A stretch of 48,813 nucleotides of DNA from Asticcacaulis sp. AC460 (GTDB taxonomy: Bacteria; Pseudomonadota; Alphaproteobacteria; Caulobacterales; Caulobacteraceae), in the NCBI RefSeq assembly GCF_000495795.1, contig NZ_AWGD01000046.1:1-48813 (forward strand). The letters are read 5' to 3'. The position numbers were made by a program, and so were the translations under genes. Below the pieces are notes generated by a model. It worked only from the letters and a program-made list of their open reading frames with translations, was not told the origin of the DNA and made no database searches. This document shows positions 28,473 through 36,561 of the stretch, one piece after another; the first letter of the stretch is position 1; each line of letters starts with the position of its first letter.

Positions 28473-29066
28473 ATGCGCGGCGCCGATCCTGAAATCGTTG
28501 CGTGGGTCAGTTCCCAGATCTTGCCCTTCGAGGCAGAACTCCGGCAAAAGGTCCGGCGCTTCTGCCGCGGCCAGGACGAGCTGGATGACCTGATCCAGGA
28601 GGTCTATTTCCGCTTGCTCAAACTGACGGCCACCGATCACATCACCGATCCGCGCGGCTATCTGTTCCAGATGGCGCGCAACATCATCATCGACCAGGTG
28701 CGGCGCGACCGCGTCGTGCGGTTCGAGGCGATGCAGGATCTCGATGACCTGGCGGCCGATACCGGCCCGTCGCCTGAACGCCAGACCCTGGCCCGGGCCG
28801 AGCTGAAATGGGTGCTGGGCGTCATCGCCAACCTGCCCGACCGCTGCCGTGAGGTCTTCCGCCTGCGCAAGATCTTCGGCCTGTCCCAGGCGGAGACGGC
28901 GCGCAACCTGAACCTTTCGGAAAACGTCGTCGAAAAAGAGACGATGAAGGGTATGCGCGTCATTTCCGACATGGTGGCGCGGGTGGGTGTAACCGGCTAT
29001 AATGCCGAAAGAAAAGGCCGGGGACGTGACGTCGCGGATAGAGTGGTGGATCATGGCCGGGATTGA
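28473..29066 (+). CDS. FecI-like ECF sigma factor
   Basis: A 197-residue sigma-70-family protein with only regions 2 and 4. Region 2 is around D-E-L-D-D-L-I-Q-E-V-Y-F-R-L and GYLFQMARNIIIDQVRR; region 4 is LPDRCREVFRLRKIFGLSQAETARNL read as two helices. Such FecI-type factors redirect RNA polymerase to receptor operons when released by FecR. The ATG at 28473 is preceded by AGGAGG, the best ribosome site in the area. It overlaps the FecR gene by 14 bases and starts 71 bases after the GH2 stop. Confidence 0.93.
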   Translation: MRGADPEIVAWVSSQILPFEAELRQKVRRFCRGQDELDDLIQEVYFRLLKLTATDHITDPRGYLFQMARNIIIDQVRRDRVVRFEAMQDLDDLAADTGPSPERQTLARAELKWVLGVIANLPDRCREVFRLRKIFGLSQAETARNLNLSENVVEKETMKGMRVISDMVARVGVTGYNAERKGRGRDVADRVVDHGRD

Positions 29067-29997
29067 CGACGAAGCTCTGGAGTGGGTGGTAAGGCAAGCG
29101 GCTGGTGAGCTGTCCGATGCCGACCGCCTGGCTTTCGAAGCCTGGTACGACTCCGGTCCGCGCCAGCAGGGCGCCTATCTGCGCGCCCAGGCCATCTGGC
29201 ACAGCCTGGATGCCGCCACGACCCAGCCCAATCTGCGCCCGCAACCCGTCAAAGCGCGTCCCGTGTCCCGCCGCGTCCTGTTCGGAGGGATGGCGGCTGG
29301 CGTTGCCGCCGCGGCCGTCGGCCTGGTCACTTACAACGCCATGAAACGCCCGGCCATGGTCTTCGAAACCGCCCTGGGCGAAATCCGCAAGGTGCCACTC
29401 GAAGACAGCTCGATCGCCACGGTGAACAGCGCCAGCCGCATGGAGGTGGCGATGACGCCGTCCCTGCGCCGCATCGTCCTGGTTGAGGGCGAGGCCCTGT
29501 TCGAGGTCGCCAAGAACCCCAACCGTCCCTTCGTCGTTGAAGCCGGCGATATCCGCGTCCGCGCTGTCGGCACGGCGTTCAGCGTCCGCCGCCGCGACGG
29601 TGGCGCCGACGTCCTCGTCACCGAAGGCGTGGTCGAAATTTCGGGCAAGGGCATCACCACCCACCGCGTTGCCGCCGGCAACAGTGCTGTTGTTTCGGCT
29701 CAGGCGGACGTGAAAGTCGCCCCCGCCGAAGCCGAGATCACGCGCAGGCTGGCCTGGCGCGAAGGCCGCATCGTGCTGGATAACCAGACCCTGGCCGAGG
29801 CCGTCGACGAGTTCAACCGCTACAACCGCGTCAAGATCGCCATCGCCGATCCGGCGATCCGCGGTCGCCGCCTGGTGGGGCAGTACCGGCTGGACCAGCC
29901 GGCCGATTTCGCCATGACGGTCCAGGACCTGATGCAGGTGCCGGTCACGGTCGGCCCCGACACAATCAAGATTGGAAAGGTGCCTAGAGCCTTATGA
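29053..29997 (+). CDS. FecR-like anti-sigma factor
   Basis: A 314-residue inner-membrane regulator. Residues 1-70 are the cytoplasmic sigma-binding part, with D-D-E-A-L-E-W-V-V-R and R-L-A-F-E-A-W; one transmembrane helix lies near 78-97 (VLFGGMAAGVAAAAVGLVTY). The periplasmic FecR domain follows (V-L-V-E-G-E-A-L-F-E-V, V-R-A-V-G-T-A-F-S-V), then a C-terminal domain (L-A-W-R-E-G-R-I-V-L-D) expected to contact the STN domain of the receptor. ATG 29053 gives the normal family start; 29002 is an alternative adding 17 residues. Confidence 0.93.
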   Translation: MAGIDDEALEWVVRQAAGELSDADRLAFEAWYDSGPRQQGAYLRAQAIWHSLDAATTQPNLRPQPVKARPVSRRVLFGGMAAGVAAAAVGLVTYNAMKRPAMVFETALGEIRKVPLEDSSIATVNSASRMEVAMTPSLRRIVLVEGEALFEVAKNPNRPFVVEAGDIRVRAVGTAFSVRRRDGGADVLVTEGVVEISGKGITTHRVAAGNSAVVSAQADVKVAPAEAEITRRLAWREGRIVLDNQTLAEAVDEFNRYNRVKIAIADPAIRGRRLVGQYRLDQPADFAMTVQDLMQVPVTVGPDTIKIGKVPRAL

Positions 29998-30023
29998 ACT
30001 AAGGGAAATGAGATCGTCCTTTC

Positions 30024-30073
30024 TACTCCTCTCCACGAAGTGGGGAGGGGGACCGCGAAGCGGTGGAGGGGTA
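30024..30073. repeat. Intergenic GC-rich palindromic repeat, copy 3
   Basis: A CTCTCCAC-GAA-GTGGGGAG hairpin followed by CCGC-GAA-GCGG and a GGTGGAGGGG tail. It shares the second hairpin and flanks almost base for base with the copy at 17796-17843. It lies between the FecR gene and the STN receptor gene. Confidence 0.8.
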
Positions 30074-30184
30074 TCTTACGGACCAGGACGGCACGTTTCC
30101 GGTAAAAACATAGTTCTCTAAGAAGATAAAAGCAGCAGGACCACCTGCGGCCAACGATAAAAAAGAAACGGGGTGAAAGGCCGA

Positions 30185-33100
30185 ATGACTGCCGCCGGGG
30201 ACGGAAGGGTCTGGCTTGGGCTGCTGTGCGCGGCCGGCCTTGCCGTGCCTGCTTTCCAGGCCCAGGCGGCCACGGCCAAACGGTTCGACATTCCGGCCGG
30301 CCCGGCGACCAAAACCGTCAAAAAATTCATCCGCCAGTCGGACGCCCAGATTCTGGCCGAAACCGCCGAGCTGGAAGGCCTCACCACCCGCGCGGTCTCT
30401 GGCAAAATGACTCCCGAAGAAGCCTTGACGCGAATGCTCGCCGGCACCGGCCTCAGTTTCCGCGCGAAGCCCGGCGGCACCCTGCTCATCTACCCTACAC
30501 CGGTCACACCCTCGGCTCCGCCTGAAGCCGAACCGCCGCCGGTGGTGGTCATCACCGGCTTTCGCCAGGCCTATGCCGATGCTGCCCGCCTGAAACAGGC
30601 CTCGCCTGGCGTCAGCGACTGGCTGTCCTCCGACGGCCTGGGCCGTTTTCCCGACCTCAATGTCGGCGAGGCCGTCCAGCGTATCGCCGGCGTCCAGATC
30701 AACCGCGAAGCCGAGTCGCGCAACGCCACCATCAATCTGCGCGGCCTGCCTGGCACCTTCGTTCGCACCACGGTCAACGGCCAGGTCTTCGCCGAACCCA
30801 TACTGGACCAGTCGACGCCCCTGGGCGCCTTCAACTCCGATATCTTCAGCGCCGTCGCTATTCAAAAAACCCCCCAGGCGCGCGATCCCTCCGGCGGGAT
30901 CAGCGGTATGGTCGACCTGAAGATTCAGCCGGCCCTGGCGCGCAAGCCGGGCGGCTTTTACAAGGTCGCCTACGAGTTCAACGAACTGGGCGGCCTGACC
31001 AGTCCCGCCGCCAGCCTGGGTTACAACGTCAAACCGACGCCCGACCTGGCCGCCTTTGCCGTGGTGGCGGTCAAACAGGAACGCTTCCGCCGCGACTCGA
31101 TCAACTTCGCCCAATATACCCCGCTGAATGGCGACACCCCGGGCTTCGCCGACCTCTATGCCGACTACTACGCGCCGTTCGCCGCCGACGGCACCTGCCC
31201 GACGCGCCAGGTCTGCCATGCTTTGGGCACGGGTGAAGCCGGCCGGACCGGCGTCCTGTTCCCCTCCGACATCCGCCAGGTCGTCAAATACAACGAAGGC
31301 TGGCTGGTCAGCGCCTCGGGCGGGATCGAATACCGCCCGCGCGAAGCGGTTAGGCTCAGCCTGAACGGCTTTGCCACCCGCCGGACCCTGGACCGCAACA
31401 CCACCGACATGATCGAGGTCGACCTGCGCCCGGTCAACAGCAGAGTCACGCCGTCGGCGCCGGTGTTCCGCATCGCCGACGGCACGGCCTATATTGACCG
31501 CTTCGCCTTCTCGGCGCCGCAGGTGAACATTTCCTCGCGTTCGGAACCGGCGCGGCAGGAAACCTGGGGCGCGACTGGCCAGGCAGACTGGGCCGGCGCG
31601 GCATGGCAACTGACCGCGTCACTGACCGCCTCCCAGGCGCGCAACGACCTCGAACAGACCCAGATCGACTGGCGTACCGCCGCCCGCGCCAACGGCCTCA
31701 ACGGCCGCTTCTATTCTGGCGGCGAAGACATTCGCGACTACGAACTGGCGCTCAATACCGCAAAGCTGGACGTGACCTCCGGACCGTGGACCTGGGTCGG
31801 TCCAGCCAATCCGCCGTTTCAGCAGAACGCCCTGGGCGACCAGATCGTGGTCGCCGGCAGTTCCGGCTATGCCGAAAACCGCTTGACCGCGGCGCAATTC
31901 GACGGCGTGCGTAGCTTTACCTCAGGCTCGTTGCGCGCCGGCCTCCGCTATGAACGGACCCGCTTCGTCTCCCAAGGTTATCGCACCAGCGCCAAGGGCG
32001 TGCGCGCCGACGGCATCGGGCCGGAACTGCTGCACCTGATCTCGGATGATGGCTTTTTCGGCGGCGTCACAGATGGCAGCCTCGACCGGGTCATGCGCCT
32101 GGACTACGCCTATGCCGTCGGTCACCTCCAGCCTGTCACGGTCGAGAACGGAGACGTCGTCACCGCCACCGGCTGGATCAACGATCCGTCCAACAACACC
32201 TACAGCGCCAACAATTTCAGCGTCGGTCACGCCACAGCGGCGGCCTGGCTGCAAGGCGAATACACCGCTAGTCTAGCCGGCATTCCCGTCCGCGCCCTGG
32301 CCGGCCTGCGTTTCGAAAACACCACCCAGACCATCGATACCCTCAACCGCCGCAACGCTGCCGATGGCAGCATCACCTATGACACGGCGCGCTTCGAACA
32401 GACCTACCGCCAATGGCTGCCGTCGCTGCTGGTCACCGCCGACCTGCGCGACGATGTCGTGCTGCGCCTGGCGGCCGGCAAGACCTATGCCCGGCCCCAG
32501 CCGCGCAACCTCAGCCCGGCGACCACGGTGACCGCCACAGCCAACGGCTTTCACATCGCCTATGGCGGCTTCAACCTGAAACCCTATGCCGCGACGTCTC
32601 AGGATCTGTCGCTGGAATGGTACAACCGCCCGGGTGGGCTGGTGTCGCTGGCCCTGTTCCGCAAGGACGTCACCGACCTGGTGGCGCCGGAAATGCGCCA
32701 GGACCGGCTGTGCCCGGAAGACGCCACCGCCTTCGGCCTGGGCCATCTGCGCATCGAAGGCCAGACCTGCCTCAGCGATCTTCTGGTCAGCGGCCAGCCG
32801 GCGGTAATCACCGCCACCGGCAATTTCAACCAGGACAATCCGGTCACTTTGGAAGGTGTCGAGTTCAGCCTGCAACAGAGCTGGCGCCACTTCGGCGGGG
32901 TGGCCAATGTCGCCTATACGCGGGTATCGGGCCGCAACAGCGACGGGTCCGAGCCGGTTCTGCCCGGGGTGTCGGACACGACGTTCAACCTGATCGGCTA
33001 TTACGAGACGCCGAAGTTCGGGGTGCGGGTGATCTACAATTTCCGCGACGAATATACCCTGGCGGGGACGGGGACCTTCACCGGCGGCACCAGCCGGGTC

Positions 33101-33283
33101 AAGTCGCGCGGCCAGGTCGATGCGTCGATGTCTTACGCGATCGGCACCCGCTACACGGTTTCCCTTGACGGCTATAACCTGACCGACGCCCGCCGCTCGC
33201 AGTTCCAGGGCGAGGCCCGCATCCCCCGCGCCAACGACTACGACGGCCGGACGTTTACGCTGAACCTAAGAGCGGTGTTTTAA
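30185..33283 (+). CDS. TonB-dependent receptor with STN signalling domain
   Basis: An outer-membrane transducer of 1032 residues. The signal peptide ends near residue 28 (F-Q-A-Q-A-A). An STN domain (~32-98) follows (F-D-I-P-A-G-P-A, TPEEALTRMLAGTGLSF, then L-L-I-Y). Then come a linker rich in Pro/Glu, a VVVITGFR TonB-box/plug start, the plug (FPDLNVGEAVQRIAGVQINR, NLRGLPGTFVRT) and a barrel ending in LNLRAVF. The STN domain and the FecI-FecR genes just upstream make this a FecA-type system: substrate binding would activate the sigma factor. It is clearly paralogous to the next receptor. Start ATG 30185 follows GAAAGG; a GTG at 30173 is the alternative. Confidence 0.94.
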   Translation: MTAAGDGRVWLGLLCAAGLAVPAFQAQAATAKRFDIPAGPATKTVKKFIRQSDAQILAETAELEGLTTRAVSGKMTPEEALTRMLAGTGLSFRAKPGGTLLIYPTPVTPSAPPEAEPPPVVVITGFRQAYADAARLKQASPGVSDWLSSDGLGRFPDLNVGEAVQRIAGVQINREAESRNATINLRGLPGTFVRTTVNGQVFAEPILDQSTPLGAFNSDIFSAVAIQKTPQARDPSGGISGMVDLKIQPALARKPGGFYKVAYEFNELGGLTSPAASLGYNVKPTPDLAAFAVVAVKQERFRRDSINFAQYTPLNGDTPGFADLYADYYAPFAADGTCPTRQVCHALGTGEAGRTGVLFPSDIRQVVKYNEGWLVSASGGIEYRPREAVRLSLNGFATRRTLDRNTTDMIEVDLRPVNSRVTPSAPVFRIADGTAYIDRFAFSAPQVNISSRSEPARQETWGATGQADWAGAAWQLTASLTASQARNDLEQTQIDWRTAARANGLNGRFYSGGEDIRDYELALNTAKLDVTSGPWTWVGPANPPFQQNALGDQIVVAGSSGYAENRLTAAQFDGVRSFTSGSLRAGLRYERTRFVSQGYRTSAKGVRADGIGPELLHLISDDGFFGGVTDGSLDRVMRLDYAYAVGHLQPVTVENGDVVTATGWINDPSNNTYSANNFSVGHATAAAWLQGEYTASLAGIPVRALAGLRFENTTQTIDTLNRRNAADGSITYDTARFEQTYRQWLPSLLVTADLRDDVVLRLAAGKTYARPQPRNLSPATTVTATANGFHIAYGGFNLKPYAATSQDLSLEWYNRPGGLVSLALFRKDVTDLVAPEMRQDRLCPEDATAFGLGHLRIEGQTCLSDLLVSGQPAVITATGNFNQDNPVTLEGVEFSLQQSWRHFGGVANVAYTRVSGRNSDGSEPVLPGVSDTTFNLIGYYETPKFGVRVIYNFRDEYTLAGTGTFTGGTSRVKSRGQVDASMSYAIGTRYTVSLDGYNLTDARRSQFQGEARIPRANDYDGRTFTLNLRAVF

Positions 33284-33287
33284 AAAT

Positions 33288-33462
33288 TATCCTCCACCGC
33301 TTGCGGGGGAGGTGTCGAGCAAGTGAGGCCCTCTATGGGCCGAAACGCGTCGAGACGGAGGGGGCGTTACAAGCTCCGAGCTTCCGGCTCCCCCTCCGCT
33401 TCGACGCGCTTCGCTTTTCAAGCTCGCTTGCTCAGCACCTCCCCCGCAAACGGTGGAGGATA
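33288..33462. repeat. 175-bp composite inverted repeat
   Basis: The two ends (about 33288-33327 and 33423-33462) are near-perfect reverse complements of about 40 bases containing TATCCTCCACCG and GCGGGGGAGGTG. An inner pair (around 33340-33362 and 33391-33413) matches over about 23 bases with two or three differences, including GCGTCGA. The whole would fold into one long imperfect hairpin. Its ends resemble the shorter repeats at 17796, 20431 and 30024, so it may be two copies in inverted orientation. No transposase is present. A 240-base open frame across it is not believable as a gene. Confidence 0.88.
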
Positions 33463-33575
33463 GGAAAAATTTTGGCGGAAAAAATCCGCATGTCCGTTGG
33501 GTTCATCAGGGGGCTGAAACAGGCAGCCCCCAAAAAAGCATAACTTCATAAAAATATAACCCGAAGGAACGCCAC

Positions 33576-36497
33576 ATGACACATGCCTACCGCAAGGGCG
33601 CACTCGCCCTTATGGCGACCGCGAGTCTGTTCGCCATCATCGCCGCTCCCGCATTCGCCCAGGACACAACCGAAGCCCCCAAGGACGAAGCCATCGTCGT
33701 CACCGGCTTCAAGAAAAGCTATGCCGACGCCCTGCGCATGAAGCGCGCCGCCGTCGGCGTCTCCGACAGCATCTCCTCCGACGGCCTGAGCCGCTTTCCC
33801 GACCTGAACGTCGGCGAAGCGCTGCAACGCATCCCCGGCGTCCAGGTCAACCGCGAAGAAGACTCGCGCAACGCCTCGATCAACCTGCGTGGCTTGCCGG
33901 GCAGCTACGCCAAGATCACTCTGAACGGCATGAATTTCGCCTCACCCGTCCTGGGCGGCAGCGCGCCGTTGGGCGCCTTCAACTCCGACATCTTCAGCGC
34001 CATCTCGGTCATCAAGTCGGTCTCGGCCGCCGACCAGCCGGGCGGGATCAGCGGCAATATCGACCTGCAGATCCAGCCGGCCTTAAGCCGCAAGGACGGC
34101 GCCTGGGTCAAGGTCAGCAGCGAATACAATACGCTGGGCAAGTACTTCACCCCGTCGGTCACCGTGTCCGGGACCCACCATTTCGGCGACCGCCTGGCCG
34201 TGTTCGGCACGGTCGCCTATCGCGAGGAAAACTTCCGTCGCGATTCGATCCACTTCCCGCAATATACCACCCTCAACACCACCACGACGCCCAACTTTGC
34301 CAGCCGTTTTGCCGACTACTACGCCCCGTTCCAGTCGAACGGTTCCTGCGCCTCGGGCCAGGTCTGCGCAGCCTCGGGCACAGGCGCCAAGTCGACCACC
34401 GGCATCCTGCTGCCGTCGGACATCCGCCAGGGTGTTAAATATAACGAAGGCAACCTTCTGACCGGCGTCTTTGCCGCCGACTACAAGGTCTCCGACAACC
34501 TCAAGGTCGGCGCCATGTACTTCTACAGCAACCGCGACATGCCGCTGACCGCCACCGATATCCTCGATATGGATATGCGAGACGGCAATACGATCATCGA
34601 CCCGCAAACGGCGCCTTACCTGGCCGCCGACGGCCGCTACTATGTCGACAAGTACAACTTCACCAATCCGCGCGTCTTCGCCTCCTATCGCAAGGAAGCC
34701 TTCAAGCAGATGACCAACGGCCTGAACCTGACGGCCGAATACCGCAATGACGACTGGCGCATCAGCGGCGCGCTGTCCTGGTCCGAAGCCGAGAACTTTG
34801 GCTACCAGAGCCAGCTCGACGTCCGCAACACCGCCAAGCCCTTGGGCAGCTCCGGTACCGGCAACGGCCTGACCGGGTCCTTTTACAGCGGCGGCGATAA
34901 CATCGACAACTTCGCCTTCAAGTTCAACCAGAGCACAGCCCTGGTCACCGACACCAGCGGCCCGTGGACCAATCCGAACGCCACCCCGTCAGGCCCGGTC
35001 CTGGTCAATCCCAACGGCAACAACTTCATTGTCGCCGGCAGCGACAATGCCGCGGACAACTCGGTCGGTAACGTCCAGGTCGATGTCGAGCGCTTCTTCC
35101 AGAACGCCTGGATGTCGAGCCTCCAGTTCGGCCTGCGCGCCGAAAAGGACGAATATGTCTCGACCGGCTACCGCGGCAGCGTCGTCGGCGTCCAGGCCCA
35201 GAACATCGACAGCCGCTTCGTCGTCCAGAGCGAATTCGCCGGCGACTTCTTCGGCGAGGACGTCAACTACCAGCGCAACTGGCAGACGGTCGATTTCGAC
35301 TACGCCCTGTCGAAACTCCAGCCCGTCACGCTCCTGCCCGGCCAGCGCCTGACCTATGGCGGCTGGGTCAACGATCCCGCCGATGGCACCTTCACCAACG
35401 GCCACTACACCAAGAAGGACGACATCACCTCGGCCTATCTGATGGCCAAGATCGATACCGAAGTGCTGGGCGTCCGCGTCCGCGGCCATGCCGGCGTCCG
35501 CCAGGAAACCACCAAACAGGTCATCACCTCGCTGGACCGCACCGGCTCGGGCCTGACTGCGACCTTCAAGCTGAACACGCGCGAGACGGAATATTCCAAC
35601 ACCCTGCCGTCCCTGCTGCTGGCCGCCGACCTGTCGGATAAGCTGGTCCTGCGTCTGGGCGCCTATCAAACCTTCGTGCGGCCCAATCCGCGCGACATCT
35701 CGCCGCTGACCACCACGGTCACCTCGACGACCGACGGCTATACGGTGGCCCTGGGCCGGGTCGATATTGAGCCCTACACCTCCGACTCCTACGACCTGTC
35801 GCTGGAATGGTATAACCGCCCGGGCGGCCTGATCGCCTTCGCCATCTACAAGAAGGAGATCCTGGGTCAGATTCAGGCGGAGACCCGCGACGCCGTCCTG
35901 TGTCCGGCCGAGGGCTACGGCCTGGGCCTGGGCACCTGGTCTGTCGACGGCGACATCTGCTACAGCACCCTGACCACCAATACCGGCGGCCGCGCCCGTA
36001 TCGACGTCAACGGCGCCATCAACTCGCCCCTGCCGCTGACCGTCACCGGTGCGGAACTGTCGATCCAGCAGAACTTCGACTTCCTGCCGGCGCCATGGAA
36101 CAATCTGGGCGGCGCGTTCAACTACTCCTATGCCGACGTCAATGGCCGAACCGTCGCCGGCGCCTCGGCCGTCCTGCCCGGCGTGTCGCGCAACTCGGCC
36201 AACCTGATCGTTTATTACGAGACGACGAAGTTCGGCATCCGCGCCGTCTATAACTATCGCGACAAGTACGACCTGGCGGCAGGCGGCACCTTTGCCGGCG
36301 CCGCCCGTTCGGTGAAGGCCCGCGGCCAGTTCGACGTCTCGGCGTCGTACAACCTGTCGGACCGCATCACCCTCGGCGTCGACGCCTTCAACCTGAGCGA
36401 CGAACGCCGGACGGAATACGAAGGCGATGAGCGTAAGGTCCGCCGCGTCGACTATGACGGCCGCACTTTCCAGGTCAGCGTCCGCGCGTCCTTCTGA
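33576..36497 (+). CDS. TonB-dependent receptor, paralogue without STN
   Basis: An outer-membrane transporter of 973 residues. The signal peptide ends at A-F-A-Q-D (~residue 29), directly followed by an A-I-V-V-T-G-F-K TonB-box-like segment, with no STN domain. The plug has FPDLNVGEALQRIPGVQVNR and NLRGLPGSYAKITLNG, nearly the same as in the preceding receptor, and the similarity continues into the barrel (A-P-L-G-A-F-N-S-D-I-F-S-A; L-S-L-E-W-Y-N-R-P-G-G-L). The end is VSVRASF. The pair looks like a tandem duplication in which only one copy keeps signalling. GAAGGAAC precedes the ATG. A strong terminator follows. Confidence 0.94.
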   Translation: MTHAYRKGALALMATASLFAIIAAPAFAQDTTEAPKDEAIVVTGFKKSYADALRMKRAAVGVSDSISSDGLSRFPDLNVGEALQRIPGVQVNREEDSRNASINLRGLPGSYAKITLNGMNFASPVLGGSAPLGAFNSDIFSAISVIKSVSAADQPGGISGNIDLQIQPALSRKDGAWVKVSSEYNTLGKYFTPSVTVSGTHHFGDRLAVFGTVAYREENFRRDSIHFPQYTTLNTTTTPNFASRFADYYAPFQSNGSCASGQVCAASGTGAKSTTGILLPSDIRQGVKYNEGNLLTGVFAADYKVSDNLKVGAMYFYSNRDMPLTATDILDMDMRDGNTIIDPQTAPYLAADGRYYVDKYNFTNPRVFASYRKEAFKQMTNGLNLTAEYRNDDWRISGALSWSEAENFGYQSQLDVRNTAKPLGSSGTGNGLTGSFYSGGDNIDNFAFKFNQSTALVTDTSGPWTNPNATPSGPVLVNPNGNNFIVAGSDNAADNSVGNVQVDVERFFQNAWMSSLQFGLRAEKDEYVSTGYRGSVVGVQAQNIDSRFVVQSEFAGDFFGEDVNYQRNWQTVDFDYALSKLQPVTLLPGQRLTYGGWVNDPADGTFTNGHYTKKDDITSAYLMAKIDTEVLGVRVRGHAGVRQETTKQVITSLDRTGSGLTATFKLNTRETEYSNTLPSLLLAADLSDKLVLRLGAYQTFVRPNPRDISPLTTTVTSTTDGYTVALGRVDIEPYTSDSYDLSLEWYNRPGGLIAFAIYKKEILGQIQAETRDAVLCPAEGYGLGLGTWSVDGDICYSTLTTNTGGRARIDVNGAINSPLPLTVTGAELSIQQNFDFLPAPWNNLGGAFNYSYADVNGRTVAGASAVLPGVSRNSANLIVYYETTKFGIRAVYNYRDKYDLAAGGTFAGAARSVKARGQFDVSASYNLSDRITLGVDAFNLSDERRTEYEGDERKVRRVDYDGRTFQVSVRASF

Positions 36498-36513
36498 TAT
36501 AAGTCCCGTGCCT

Positions 36514-36550
36514 GGGGGCCGTCGTTTGCTCTGACGGCCCCCCTTTTTTT
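36514..36550 (+). terminator. Strong terminator between the second paralogue and the BNR_4 gene
   Basis: GGGGGCCGTC (36514-36523) pairs perfectly with GACGGCCCCC (36533-36542) around a 9-base loop, followed by C and seven T. The next ATG is only 11 bases after the T-run, so the downstream gene must depend on read-through or on a promoter inside or before the hairpin. Confidence 0.93.
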
Positions 36551-36561
36551 GGATTTGCCGA

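Noticed and set aside
30023..30184. The FecR/receptor spacer as a sigma-dependent promoter
   Set aside because: A promoter is likely here, but the spacer is half repeat element and I cannot recognise a sigma-specific motif, so no site is called.
33288..33462. Insertion sequence or transposon
   Set aside because: No transposase or target duplication is visible; it is recorded only as a repeat.
33301..33543. An 80-codon frame across the composite repeat
   Set aside because: Most of it is the inverted repeat itself, with no independent coding signal.
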